Shown here: piece by piece, positions 1 through 7,311 of the stretch
Layout of the letters: every line of letters starts with the position of its first letter
Numbering within the stretch: the first letter of the stretch is position 1
NCBI GenBank assembly: GCA_031976175.1
Contig: DALYLR010000053.1
Coordinates: 1-18,756 of the forward strand
DNA length: 18,756 nt
Direction: 5' to 3'
DNA from: DMER01 sp003451645
Lineage (GTDB): Bacteria; Pseudomonadota; Alphaproteobacteria; Micropepsales; Micropepsaceae
Notes under the pieces: model-generated
The model's database searches: none
The model's input: only the letters and a program-made list of their open reading frames with translations
What the model was told of the DNA's origin: nothing
Program-made: the position numbers and the translations under genes

Positions 1-1
1 G

Positions 2-241
2 CTCGACATGGGCAAGGAGGGGCCGCGCGTGCGCGTGCGCCTCAATTTGAAACTGGTGCGCCCCTTGGAAGGTGTCATTCTGGCGAGCCAGACTTTTGAG
101 GCCATCAAGCCCACGCAGTCTGATAAGGTTGCGGACGTGGTTGCGGTCTTTGACGATGCAACAGGGTCTGTGCTCAAGCGCGCCGTCACCTGGGCCCTCA
201 CCGAGGGCGCAAAAGCTGGCCCATCGCGGTTCGACAGATGA
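2..241 (+). CDS. ABC-type transport auxiliary lipoprotein, C-terminal fragment (5' end outside window)
   Basis: The reading frame is open from the window edge, so this is the last ~79 residues of a longer gene. The ATG at 8 is very probably internal. The visible part has the pattern of the ABC_trans_aux (PqiC-like) family: a strand reading VRVRLNLKLVRP, then LASQTFEAIKP, then an amphipathic helix VADVVAVFDDATGSVLKRAVTWAL. In this family the N-terminal part is a lipobox signal and the protein is an outer- or inner-membrane lipoprotein that works with MlaD/MCE-type lipid transporters. The transporter genes would be expected just upstream, outside the window. Its TGA overlaps the next start (ATGA), which implies translational coupling. 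The family call rests on remembered sequence pattern and the signal peptide cannot be seen. Confidence 0.7.
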   Translation, partial: LDMGKEGPRVRVRLNLKLVRPLEGVILASQTFEAIKPTQSDKVADVVAVFDDATGSVLKRAVTWALTEGAKAGPSRFDR

Positions 242-630
242 TTTTGTCCTTCCTGGTGTTGATCGTCGCAGCGGTTGGTTTGGCCAATCAGCCTACAAAA
301 CTGAGCGATGACGCTGCAGCGCGCAGCGACTTGCTGCGGCAAATCACGCTCGCCTGCGAGAAGGCGCCACCGGGCCCCGTTGGGGCGCGAGGGATGCCCG
401 CCTTTTGCAAGTGCTTTTCAGAAACGTCCGTTGATGCGGTTCTCCCGCGGGCAAGGGTCGATCAGCAGGTGTTTTTGTTGCTTACCGAAACAGGCGGCAT
501 GCCCGCAAAGGGGCAGGTCGCAGCCAAGCAGCGGCTGAACATGCCGGTTGAGACCTATATGACGATCTGGGAGCGCTTGGGGCCGGTGGGCGCCGCGGCC
601 GGCAAGGCCTGCTTGCCGAAAGCGCCATGA
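238..630 (+). CDS. Small exported protein of unknown function with four cysteines
   Basis: This 130-residue protein is not recognised. Residues 1-16 form a hydrophobic segment (LSFLVLIVAAVGLA) with no basic residue before it, so it may be a signal peptide or a single membrane anchor. The mature part has cysteines at 40, 57, 59 and 125. The C57-K-C59 pair and two distant cysteines suggest disulfides in the periplasm rather than a metal site, though that is inference. The start overlaps the stop of the auxiliary lipoprotein gene by four bases (ATGA), so it is most likely the last gene of that lipid-transport operon. It converges on the coiled-coil gene with only 17 bases between stops. No clear intrinsic terminator is visible there. 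Confidence 0.75.
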   Translation: MILSFLVLIVAAVGLANQPTKLSDDAAARSDLLRQITLACEKAPPGPVGARGMPAFCKCFSETSVDAVLPRARVDQQVFLLLTETGGMPAKGQVAAKQRLNMPVETYMTIWERLGPVGAAAGKACLPKAP

Positions 631-647
631 CGCGGCCTATCGATTGA

Positions 648-2891
648 TCATCGCCTGCCGGATGCTGGCGCCAAGATCGCGTAGATGCGTCCCGCGAAGC
701 CATTGGTGCATTGGTCAGCCAATGCTGGGTCGGACACAGACGCCTCGCGGATCAGCACCTCATATTGCTGGCAATAGCGGCTGACCGCTTCCTGGAACTC
801 CAGATCGTTCTGGTATTTGCGTGCGAGGCGTTCGTTGTTCTCACGGCCCAGTATCTGTATGAGGCGGCGCAGAAAGATGTCCCGCTCCCCCGCACGATAA
901 CGCCGCAACAGATCGAGAGGCGGGTCATCCTCCAAAAAGCGGTCGATGTCGATCGCCTGTGATTGCAGGGACTCCAGCATGTGACGGGGATTGGCGGGGC
1001 CGTCAAAAGGCGGGGGCTGCGCGCCGGTTTGATCGGCAGCCTGCAGCAATTGACGCATGTCCCAGCCTCGCGGTGCCGCAGGGGGCGCGGGCGGAGGCGC
1101 CTGTGCATCCGCAGGTGTGCCATCCGGCCCCCGGACTAGACGCTTGGCAATGCCAAACCAACTGCGCAACTCCTGCTGAGCCGCGGTGTCCCCCTTCAGG
1201 TCCGGATTATCCGTACCCGGAGCGCTGGCCTCTGATGGCCCGTGCTCCGAGACAAGTGGCGTCTGCAAATCGAGAACGGGCAGGTTTTCGTTCGATGGCG
1301 GAGGCGGCGGTGGCACAGACGCCGCACTCTGCTCGGGCCGCGGCTGCGGTTGTGCTACCGGCGATGCTGGTTTGCTAGTCAGCTTGTGCTGTTCAAGGGT
1401 TTGCAGTTGTTCAAAGGCGTTGGCAATGCGGCCTGTAAGATCATTGATCGCCAGCGCTTGACCCTCGACGACGCCTCGCATCTGCTCGGCATGGGTTTGC
1501 ACATCGCGAGGCAGATCGTTCATCAGCTGCGCCAGCCGCGAGATTCCGGCATCCACGGCCAAGGTGGCCTTGGCCGCCGTCTCTGTCACTTGTGTCAGCT
1601 GCGCGCCAAGCATGCTGGCCGAGCTATAGGAAGAGTCGCCCGCCGCCTTGATCGATTGGACTGCTTGGTCGATACCGGTTGACGACAATTCACTTTGTGA
1701 GCGCAGTTTTTCGATCTCTGCCGATAGTGTCGATGCCAGTTCTACAACGCGCTTGGACATCGTGGCGGTCGCTGCATCGATCCGGCGAACGCCGTCCGTG
1801 GCAAACCCATCGATGCGTTTGGCCTCTTCGCTCATGACCATGATGAGTTTGCCGAGACCATCGCGCTGAGCCTCGAGCGTGCGCGTCATATGATCATTCT
1901 CGGCCTTCAGACGGTCCAGCGTCTCGGTAAGGGCAGCACGATGGCGCTCGTGGCGCTGGATGACCTGTTCTGAGCGGGCAGCGGCAGCTTCGGATGCGGC
2001 ATCCAGTTTCTGAGCCTCGCGATCGACTTCCTTCGCCATTTCCGCGGCACGCTGGGCCGCCGCACTCGCCGCCGCGTTCACGGATTCAAGCAGGGCACCA
2101 ATTGCCGCTTGTTCGCCTTTCAGCCCCTCGGCCGCGGCCTTTGCTGCGGCCTTGGCATCATCAACGCGCGCACTTAGGTTCTCGCCCGCGCTGGTAACGG
2201 CATCGTCGAGTGCGGAGGCAAATGTCTGCAGCTTGTCGCGTTCAGCGCCAAGCCGTTGCGCAGCGGTGTCGACCCGGTCGCGTGCTTGGGCGGCGGAGCG
2301 CTCCAGGGCTTGGAGCTGCTCAGCCCCGCTCTCGTGCAACGCGGTCAAGCGCGCTTGCGCATTCTCAACCGCCGAATTGATCTGCTCCAGCTCCTTGCGG
2401 ATGCTGCGCCCCAACTGGGCAACGCCTTTGGCCGCTGTGTCGTTGGGTTTCGACAGGCTCTCTGCCGCCCGGATCAACGCGTTGGTCTGTCTCCTGAGAA
2501 GGCGCGCCTCCCGCTGCATGAGGGCCATGAACCAGGCCATGACGGAAGGAACAAAGGCCGCAGCGGCAAAGAGGCCAACACCCGTCCATGGCAAGTTCGC
2601 AAAGCTTGCTTTGCCATAATAGCCAACGACGTAAGCGACAATGCCACCTGCCCAGAACGCTGAGAACAGGCCAGCCGCCGCAAAGGCCCAGCCATCGGCC
2701 TGCGGACTGGGCGCGATCGCCTGCGTGTCCAAGTCAAGGGGGTTGTCCCGCGTTAAGCCCTTCTCTGCAGCCGGGCCTGCGGGCGCTGCATCCGGCGAGC
2801 CAGCGCCATGCGCCATCCCGTACAAAGGCGGAAGTCCTGTTTGTTGGCGTTGAAGGTTCTGGTTCACGCTTGTTGGTTCCACCCGCTCCAT
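648..2891 (-). CDS. Membrane-anchored large coiled-coil protein, candidate TipN-like polarity factor
   Basis: The protein has 747 residues. A ~65-residue polar, Pro/Ala-rich N-terminus is followed by two hydrophobic segments at about 67-91 and 101-125, then a long Ala/Glu/Gln-rich helical region (about 125-500) with heptad character and many RxxE/QxL repeats. Proline-rich linkers follow (around 505-540, including PPPPPP, and near 595-605), then a compact helical C-terminal domain at about 630-747 with conserved-looking DPPLDLLRRYRAGERD. Two N-terminal membrane passes plus a long coiled coil is the architecture described for the Caulobacter polarity protein TipN (888 residues there); this one is shorter, and the match is by architecture only. 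It could also be an unrelated alphaproteobacterial coiled-coil protein. The upstream ribosome site is weak (GGGGCC), and an internal ATG at codon 26 is a possible alternative start. Confidence 0.65.
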   Translation of the reverse strand: MERVEPTSVNQNLQRQQTGLPPLYGMAHGAGSPDAAPAGPAAEKGLTRDNPLDLDTQAIAPSPQADGWAFAAAGLFSAFWAGGIVAYVVGYYGKASFANLPWTGVGLFAAAAFVPSVMAWFMALMQREARLLRRQTNALIRAAESLSKPNDTAAKGVAQLGRSIRKELEQINSAVENAQARLTALHESGAEQLQALERSAAQARDRVDTAAQRLGAERDKLQTFASALDDAVTSAGENLSARVDDAKAAAKAAAEGLKGEQAAIGALLESVNAAASAAAQRAAEMAKEVDREAQKLDAASEAAAARSEQVIQRHERHRAALTETLDRLKAENDHMTRTLEAQRDGLGKLIMVMSEEAKRIDGFATDGVRRIDAATATMSKRVVELASTLSAEIEKLRSQSELSSTGIDQAVQSIKAAGDSSYSSASMLGAQLTQVTETAAKATLAVDAGISRLAQLMNDLPRDVQTHAEQMRGVVEGQALAINDLTGRIANAFEQLQTLEQHKLTSKPASPVAQPQPRPEQSAASVPPPPPPSNENLPVLDLQTPLVSEHGPSEASAPGTDNPDLKGDTAAQQELRSWFGIAKRLVRGPDGTPADAQAPPPAPPAAPRGWDMRQLLQAADQTGAQPPPFDGPANPRHMLESLQSQAIDIDRFLEDDPPLDLLRRYRAGERDIFLRRLIQILGRENNERLARKYQNDLEFQEAVSRYCQQYEVLIREASVSDPALADQCTNGFAGRIYAILAPASGRR

Positions 2892-3150
2892 CCAGGCCCC
2901 ATTAATCTAGACCGTAATGCTCAGTTATCTGACCTTCCGCCTACGCCGGAACAGTGAGATCACCCGCCATGTCCGCCGCCGCCATTAGCCTGAGCAGCAA
3001 GCAACGCGAAAATTCCCGTCACTGTTAAGAATAAAGTTACCACTTTTCTTTGCGCAATTCGATGGGCAAATTGATGGCATCCCCTGTTTATTCGTTAACA
3101 AGCGGCGGGAGAATTGCAGGAATTAATTTGTCTTAACAATGGCTTGCGTT

Positions 3151-3158
3151 GAAGGAGG
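3151..3158 (+). promoter_or_regulatory. Ribosome binding site that fixes the NnrU start
   Basis: GAAGGAGG lies 8 bases before the ATG at 3167. A longer reading from the TTG at 3149 would place this strong Shine-Dalgarno inside the coding region, so the ATG at 3167 is preferred. Confidence 0.8.
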
Positions 3159-3166
3159 TCTTGGCG

Positions 3167-3889
3167 ATGACCATGCTTTTGGCGGCGTCTGCCGCATTTC
3201 TGTTTCTGCATTTCGGGATCAGTGGGACGAGGCTTCGCGATGTGTTGGTGCGGCAAATGGGCGAGGGCGCCTATTTGGGACTTTATTCCATCGCCAGCGC
3301 TGCTGGGATCGTCTGGCTGGCTATTGCCTACAATACCGCGCTGGCGGCCGGGTCCGCTCCACTTTGGGAGGCGCCAAAGGCTTTGTCCCATGCCGGGCTC
3401 ATCATCATTGGACTTGCATTCGTGGCGGGTTTGCCCGGTGTCTTGATGCCCAGCCCAACGGGCGTGGCGCAAGGAGGCATCGCACGCAATCCAGATGCGG
3501 TGCGTGGGGTCTTGCGCATCACGCGTCATCCCTTTTTGTGGTCGGCCGCGCTGTGGGCCGCCTTTCATCTTGCTGTCAATGGCGATGAAGCATCGGTCGT
3601 ATTCTTCGGCACCTTTTTGGCTCTCAGCGTCTTTGGCACTTACTCCATCGATGCGAAACGGGCGCGGGCACTTGGGGCCGATTGGCAAGCGTTTGCGCAG
3701 CGCACATCGAACATTCCTTTCGCTGCCATCTTAGGCGGCCGGCAGACCTTGAACGTGTCGGAGCTGCTGACGTGGCGTCAGGGTCTGGCACTCCTGGTTT
3801 TCGTGGGCGTGGCGCTAACCCATCATTTGATATTTGGGGTCTCGCCGTTTCCTGGCGGCTGGGTGCCCCCATTCCTGCCCGGTTGGTAA
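3167..3889 (+). CDS. NnrU-family integral membrane protein
   Basis: The 240-residue, mostly hydrophobic protein has about five to six membrane segments. The NnrU family signature is clear: an N-terminal LHFGISGTRLRD, a GAYLGLYSIAS helix and the central RITRHPFLWSAALWAAFH. Histidines at 15, 121 and 134 lie in or beside membrane helices. NnrU is named from nitric-oxide/nitrite reductase clusters, and the same fold occurs in plant 15-cis-zeta-carotene isomerase, a heme protein. No denitrification or carotenoid gene is visible nearby, so the substrate is unknown. The start is set by a strong GAAGGAGG site. The 275 bases upstream, shared with the divergent coiled-coil gene, hold the promoters of both, but no consensus promoter could be called. 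Confidence 0.85.
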   Translation: MTMLLAASAAFLFLHFGISGTRLRDVLVRQMGEGAYLGLYSIASAAGIVWLAIAYNTALAAGSAPLWEAPKALSHAGLIIIGLAFVAGLPGVLMPSPTGVAQGGIARNPDAVRGVLRITRHPFLWSAALWAAFHLAVNGDEASVVFFGTFLALSVFGTYSIDAKRARALGADWQAFAQRTSNIPFAAILGGRQTLNVSELLTWRQGLALLVFVGVALTHHLIFGVSPFPGGWVPPFLPGW

Positions 3890-3952
3890 GCGCGGTGTTA
3901 AGCCTTCAGTGATGCCTTGGCTTTACCATGCGCCAAACGGTAGAGGCTCGGT

Positions 3953-4273
3953 ATGAACCTGGCGAAGGCGATCGACTACACGCATTTGTCCACCCAAGCC
4001 GGGGGTGACGAAGCGCTGATGAGGGAGGTTCTTGAGCTGTTCGTCTCACATGGCGAGCAGGTGCTCGAAGCGCTGAGCACGGCGCCTTCGGCAAAAGAGT
4101 GGCACGATCACGCCCATTCTTTGAAGGGCTCGGCCAGGGGTGTTGGTGCGCATGCGGTGGCAGACGCAGCCTCCTGTGCAGAACTGTCGCCCATGGATCA
4201 TGCCGTGCTAAGGCGCTTGCAAGCGGCCTTTGCCGAGGCACGGGCCGAAATCTTGCCGGAAAAGCCAGTGTGA
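3953..4273 (+). CDS. Single-domain histidine phosphotransfer (Hpt) protein
   Basis: This 106-residue all-helical protein carries the Hpt motif HSLKGSARGVGA, with His55 as the expected phosphoacceptor and Lys58-Gly59-Ser60 after it. The N-terminal helix (DEALMREVLELFVSHGEQVLEAL) and the C-terminal helix (LRRLQAAFAEARAEIL) complete the usual four-helix bundle. Hpt proteins carry phosphate between receiver domains in multistep phosphorelays in the cytoplasm. No sensor kinase lies beside it, so its partners are elsewhere. The nearest receiver in the window is at 10943, and a functional link is only possible. It sits 63 bases after nnrU and 88 bases before the MBL-fold gene, all on the same strand. 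The ribosome site is modest (AGAGG). Confidence 0.88.
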   Translation: MNLAKAIDYTHLSTQAGGDEALMREVLELFVSHGEQVLEALSTAPSAKEWHDHAHSLKGSARGVGAHAVADAASCAELSPMDHAVLRRLQAAFAEARAEILPEKPV

Positions 4274-4361
4274 CCGCCGTCACGTTTGGCGTCATGTCTG
4301 GCTCCCAAAGTACGCCTCGCCCGCTATCCTGATTGAGGCATTTTGAAGGCGCAGTGCAGCC

Positions 4362-5186
4362 ATGGCATTTAAGGTCAAATTCTGGGGTGTGAGGGGGTCC
4401 ATTTCATGCCCGGGCCATCATCACCTCCATTATGGCGGCAACACCTCTTGCGTTGAAGTCGCGATGGGTGGCCGTCGTGTGATCTTTGATGCGGGAACCG
4501 GTATCCGTAATTTGGGCAAGTGGTTCATGCGCCGCGATGCCCATCATGCCTGGATCCTCATGAGCCACACCCATTGGGACCATATCCACGGCTTTCCCTT
4601 CTTCCAGCCTGCTTTCAGCCCCAATTACTCGTTTGAGATCATGGCGGGCCACTTGGAGAATGGCCAGAAGATCGAAAACATCATGGCCGGGCAGATGACG
4701 CACCCATTCTTCCCCGTGCCCATTGAGACCATGAGCGCGCGCATCGCTTATTCCGATTTCAAGGCCGGTGACCGCTTTCAGCTCGCGCCTGACATTTATG
4801 TGCGCACCGCAAAGCTCAACCATCCCGATGGTGCCACGGGCTACCGTCTCGACTATCAGGGTCACTCGGTCGCCTATGTGACGGACACGGAGCATCTGCC
4901 GGGCAAGCCAGACCAGAATGTCTTAGGGCTTATTGATGGCGCGGATCTGCTGGTCTATGATTGTACGTATACAGATAATGAGTTCGAGGCCAAACGCGGC
5001 TGGGGCCATTCGACCTGGCAGGAAGGCGTAAGGCTGGCGCAGGCCGCCCAGGTCAAGCGCCTCGCGATTTTCCACCACGACCCCGATCACGAAGATCCCG
5101 TGATGGAGCGCATCGAGGGGCAAGCCTTTGCGATGTGGCCCGGTGCCTTCGTCTCGCGTGACAACATGCGGTTCAACATCCTTTGA
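4362..5186 (+). CDS. MBL-fold metallo-hydrolase (PhnP/phosphodiesterase-like)
   Basis: This 274-residue cytoplasmic enzyme has the metallo-beta-lactamase core. It opens with VKFWGVRGSI and GGNTSCVEV, then carries the metal motif H69-T-H71-W-D73-H74. Further likely ligands are His154, Asp175 (VTDTEH), His216 (GHSTW) and His238/239. The opening WGVRGSIxxP is typical of the MBL subgroup that includes PhnP-like and class III cyclic-nucleotide phosphodiesterase-like proteins, often found near signalling genes in Proteobacteria. The substrate is probably a phosphodiester, but cannot be named. It follows the Hpt gene on the same strand after 88 bases, so co-transcription is possible. A short GTTGC/GCAAC hairpin follows the stop at 5192-5205, without a T-run. 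Confidence 0.87.
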   Translation: MAFKVKFWGVRGSISCPGHHHLHYGGNTSCVEVAMGGRRVIFDAGTGIRNLGKWFMRRDAHHAWILMSHTHWDHIHGFPFFQPAFSPNYSFEIMAGHLENGQKIENIMAGQMTHPFFPVPIETMSARIAYSDFKAGDRFQLAPDIYVRTAKLNHPDGATGYRLDYQGHSVAYVTDTEHLPGKPDQNVLGLIDGADLLVYDCTYTDNEFEAKRGWGHSTWQEGVRLAQAAQVKRLAIFHHDPDHEDPVMERIEGQAFAMWPGAFVSRDNMRFNIL

Positions 5187-5397
5187 GATGTGTTGCGCCA
5201 GCAACGACCCTGTTGCCGTGACGCACCGCTGGTTGGTGTGTAGCGCCGCACTCGCAGATTGGTGCACTCAAATAGTTCAACCTTGCTCAATAGTTGTGCC
5301 GCGTTGAGTTTGCACAGCTCTTGCTAGGGGCTTTCTCGACCGGCGCATCACACATCGCGCACTTTATCTCGAATGAGGCGCGATTATGACTGGACCC

Positions 5398-5415
5398 TTA
5401 ACAGCTGTTTGTTAA
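5398..5415. promoter_or_regulatory. Inverted repeat upstream of the OmpA-family gene
   Basis: TTAACA and TGTTAA are perfect inverted arms separated by six bases (GCTGTT), 53 bases before the ATG at 5469. A second weaker dyad AATTG/CAATT follows at 5415-5428. The position fits an operator or promoter element of this gene. The binding protein is unknown and the site is not a canonical CtrA box, because the TTAA-to-TTAA spacing is ten bases rather than seven. Confidence 0.35.
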
Positions 5416-5468
5416 ATTGATCACAATTCTTCTGTAGGAATGTGCGTACGCAACAAGAGGGTGGGATT

Positions 5469-6536
5469 ATGACATTGAGAGCATTGCTTCTTGGCTCGGC
5501 TTTCGCCGTAGCCCTTGCTGCTCCGGCGGCCGCGAAACAAACAGGTTGGTACATCGGCCTCGCCGGTGGTGCGAACTGGAATGAGAGCACCACCGTTGAT
5601 CCGGTGGCGGGAGCCGCATACCCGTATGCTTTTGTGGACGAAGGGATCGAGTTTGATACCGGTTGGATCGTGACCGGTACGGCCGGTTACAAGTGGGCCA
5701 GCAACTGGCGCTTGGAACTTGAGCTGGGTTACCGGTCCAATGACGGCGACATTTTCCGCGTGGGCAATCCGGACACGGGAGACGTCGAGGTCACTCAATT
5801 CACTCAGTTCATCAACGTGTTGTATGATATTCCCCTGACGCCGCGCCTGCACTTTGCCATCGGCGCTGGCTTGGGCGGCGACCTCGTTTCTTATGACGAC
5901 AGCGCTCTTGACATAGCCTATACAAATCCTCCTGCTGGCTTGAGCTATGACGATGACTACGTCTTAGCCGGTCAGCTGATCGCTCAGCTCGGCTTTGAGG
6001 TGTCCCGTCAATTGACCCTGTTTGCCGACTACCGCTATCTGGTCTCGGATCAGCCGGTGTTTGAATCGAGCAGCGCGCCGCTGAACGCGATCTCGTTCGA
6101 AGTCGACAAGCACGCCGCCCAAATCGGCCTGCGCTACGACCTCGTTCGCGATGAAGATCCAGTTGTGGTTGTGGCTCCGCCTCCGCCCCCACCGCCGCCG
6201 CCGCCTGTGAAGCAGTTCATTGTGTTCTTCGGCTTCAATAAGTTCAACCTCACGGCTGATGCTCAAGCGGTCGTCGCGGAAGCTGCGGCTTCGGCCAAGT
6301 CGCAAGGCTCGGCGTCGATCCTCGTAACCGGTCATACCGACACGGTTGGCGGCCACGCCTATAATGATCGCCTGTCGCAAAAGCGCGCTGGCGCGGTCAA
6401 GGATGAGTTGACGCGTCAAGGCATTGCGCCGGGTATGATCACGGCCGTTGGCAAGGGCGAGACGGAACTGCTCGTCCAAACTGGCGACGGCGTGAAAGAG
6501 CCGCAAAATCGTCGCGCCACGATCGATCTGCAATAA
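5469..6536 (+). CDS. OmpA-family outer-membrane protein (beta-barrel plus peptidoglycan-binding domain)
   Basis: The protein has 355 residues. A signal peptide (residues 1-22, ending PAAA before K23) is followed by a beta-barrel region with alternating aromatic strands (GWYIGLAGGANW, AGYKWASNWRLELELGYR, LTLFADYRYL). A linker of ten consecutive prolines comes next (residues 237-246, bases 6177-6206), then the C-terminal OmpA domain with TGHTDTVGGHAYNDRLSQKRA and NRRATIDL, which hold the Asp and Arg that bind diaminopimelate. It therefore tethers the outer membrane to peptidoglycan. A GTG at 5442 would extend the frame, but AGAGGGTGGG just before 5469 and the clean signal peptide favour the ATG at 5469. 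It is monocistronic, ending in a strong terminator. Confidence 0.92.
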   Translation: MTLRALLLGSAFAVALAAPAAAKQTGWYIGLAGGANWNESTTVDPVAGAAYPYAFVDEGIEFDTGWIVTGTAGYKWASNWRLELELGYRSNDGDIFRVGNPDTGDVEVTQFTQFINVLYDIPLTPRLHFAIGAGLGGDLVSYDDSALDIAYTNPPAGLSYDDDYVLAGQLIAQLGFEVSRQLTLFADYRYLVSDQPVFESSSAPLNAISFEVDKHAAQIGLRYDLVRDEDPVVVVAPPPPPPPPPPVKQFIVFFGFNKFNLTADAQAVVAEAAASAKSQGSASILVTGHTDTVGGHAYNDRLSQKRAGAVKDELTRQGIAPGMITAVGKGETELLVQTGDGVKEPQNRRATIDLQ

Positions 6537-6551
6537 TCGCGCAGGCGAAAC

Positions 6552-7265
6552 CTAATCAGGGCGGTCCGGCTTGGGCCGCCCTTTTTGTATCTGCGGTTCA
6601 GCGCCCCGGTCAGGTAGTGTGAGCAGCGCAAAGAGCGCGGCGTCGCGTGCCGCAGTGTCCGGCTGCCCAAAAAGCTGCGACAGGGCAGGGCCATAGAGCC
6701 CGACGCTGAGAGCGTTTAGGACTCCCAACATGACAAACGCTACGACATCGCCTTGCGCCCGGTCCTTTCGGGGGCCAGTCGCATGAACGCGCAAGATTCC
6801 GGTCATGACCTGTGCAATCGAGTCCCGCACATGATCGAGGCGGCCAACCCTGTCCGTCATCACCATCCAGGCTGCAAGCTTGGCTGCGGACGGTTCCGCA
6901 AACACATCGAAGACCTCCCGGATGCCCATCGTCATGCGCTGATCCTCGGTCCATGGCGCCTCGGTGATCTTGAGCACCCGCGCGGTCAGGCGGTCGACCA
7001 TCCTGGTCATCAGGGCATCTTGCACACCCTCGATTGTCCCAAAATGATGCAGAACATTGCCATTCGTGACGCCGGACGCGCGCGCGATATCGGCAAGTTT
7101 CAGCGCCTGCGGGCCTGACACGGTCAACAGATGTTCGGCCGCATCAAGGATCGTGTCCTTGGCGTCCCTGGACGTCAAACGCCTGCGGGAGACCGCAGCT
7201 ACCGCAGGGGTTGCGGCCGCAATCAGACGCACAGATCGGCCGCGTGATGATCTTTTTGTTGACAT
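6552..7265 (-). CDS. TetR-family transcriptional regulator
   Basis: This protein has 237 residues. A basic, Arg/Ser-rich tail of ~30 residues precedes a TetR DNA-binding domain: helix 1 AKDTILDAAEHLLTVSG, then the helix-turn-helix LKLADIARASGVTNGNVLHHFGTIEGV (about 56-82). The remaining ~150 residues form the helical ligand-binding and dimer domain, with a TetR_C-like IREVFDVF and VVAFVMLGVLNALSVGL. The longer reading to 7352 was rejected because it runs through the divergent promoter and has no domain match. It is divergent from the metal-dependent hydrolase gene, which it most likely represses, as TetR regulators often control a divergent neighbour. The inducer is unknown. Its 3' end contains the terminator of the converging OmpA-family gene. 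Confidence 0.88.
   Translation of the reverse strand: MSTKRSSRGRSVRLIAAATPAVAAVSRRRLTSRDAKDTILDAAEHLLTVSGPQALKLADIARASGVTNGNVLHHFGTIEGVQDALMTRMVDRLTARVLKITEAPWTEDQRMTMGIREVFDVFAEPSAAKLAAWMVMTDRVGRLDHVRDSIAQVMTGILRVHATGPRKDRAQGDVVAFVMLGVLNALSVGLYGPALSQLFGQPDTAARDAALFALLTLPDRGAEPQIQKGRPKPDRPD
6558..6586 (+). terminator. Rho-independent terminator of the OmpA-family gene
   Basis: A 10-bp stem (AGGGCGGTCC with GGGCCGCCCT, one G-U pair) closes a five-base loop and runs into TTTTT at 6582-6586, 22 bases after the ompA-type stop. It lies entirely within the last codons of the converging TetR gene. On the minus strand the T-run is poor, so it should act mainly on the plus strand. Confidence 0.88.
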
Positions 7266-7286
7266 TTTTATCAGTAACGCTATCTT
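7259..7286 (+). promoter_or_regulatory. Sigma-70-type promoter for the metal-dependent hydrolase gene
   Basis: A perfect -35 TTGACA (7259-7264) is followed after 16 bases by TATCTT (7281-7286), with expected initiation near 7293, about 20 bases before the ATG at 7312. The -35 box shares two bases of the divergent tetR start codon (7263-7265), so the two genes' signals are interlocked. No clear symmetric operator was found in the 46-base gap. Confidence 0.55.
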
Positions 7287-7311
7287 CAACGAAACAGTGT
7301 GGAGTATGCGC

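Noticed and set aside
3020..3140. TTAA-containing motifs (TTAACAA at 3095 and 3133, TTAAG near 3023) as CtrA boxes
   Set aside because: None has the TTAA-N7-TTAA spacing, and TTAA is expected by chance in this AT-rich gap.
5192..5205. GTTGC-N4-GCAAC hairpin after the MBL-fold gene
   Set aside because: The stem is only 5 bp and no T-run follows, so I do not call a terminator.
5271..5295. AATAGTT direct repeat, two copies 18 bases apart
   Set aside because: Seven-base repeats at this spacing are too short to distinguish from chance.
6177..6206. CCN triplet run as a possible contingency repeat
   Set aside because: It encodes the poly-proline linker with mixed codons, so it is a structural linker rather than a slippage tract.
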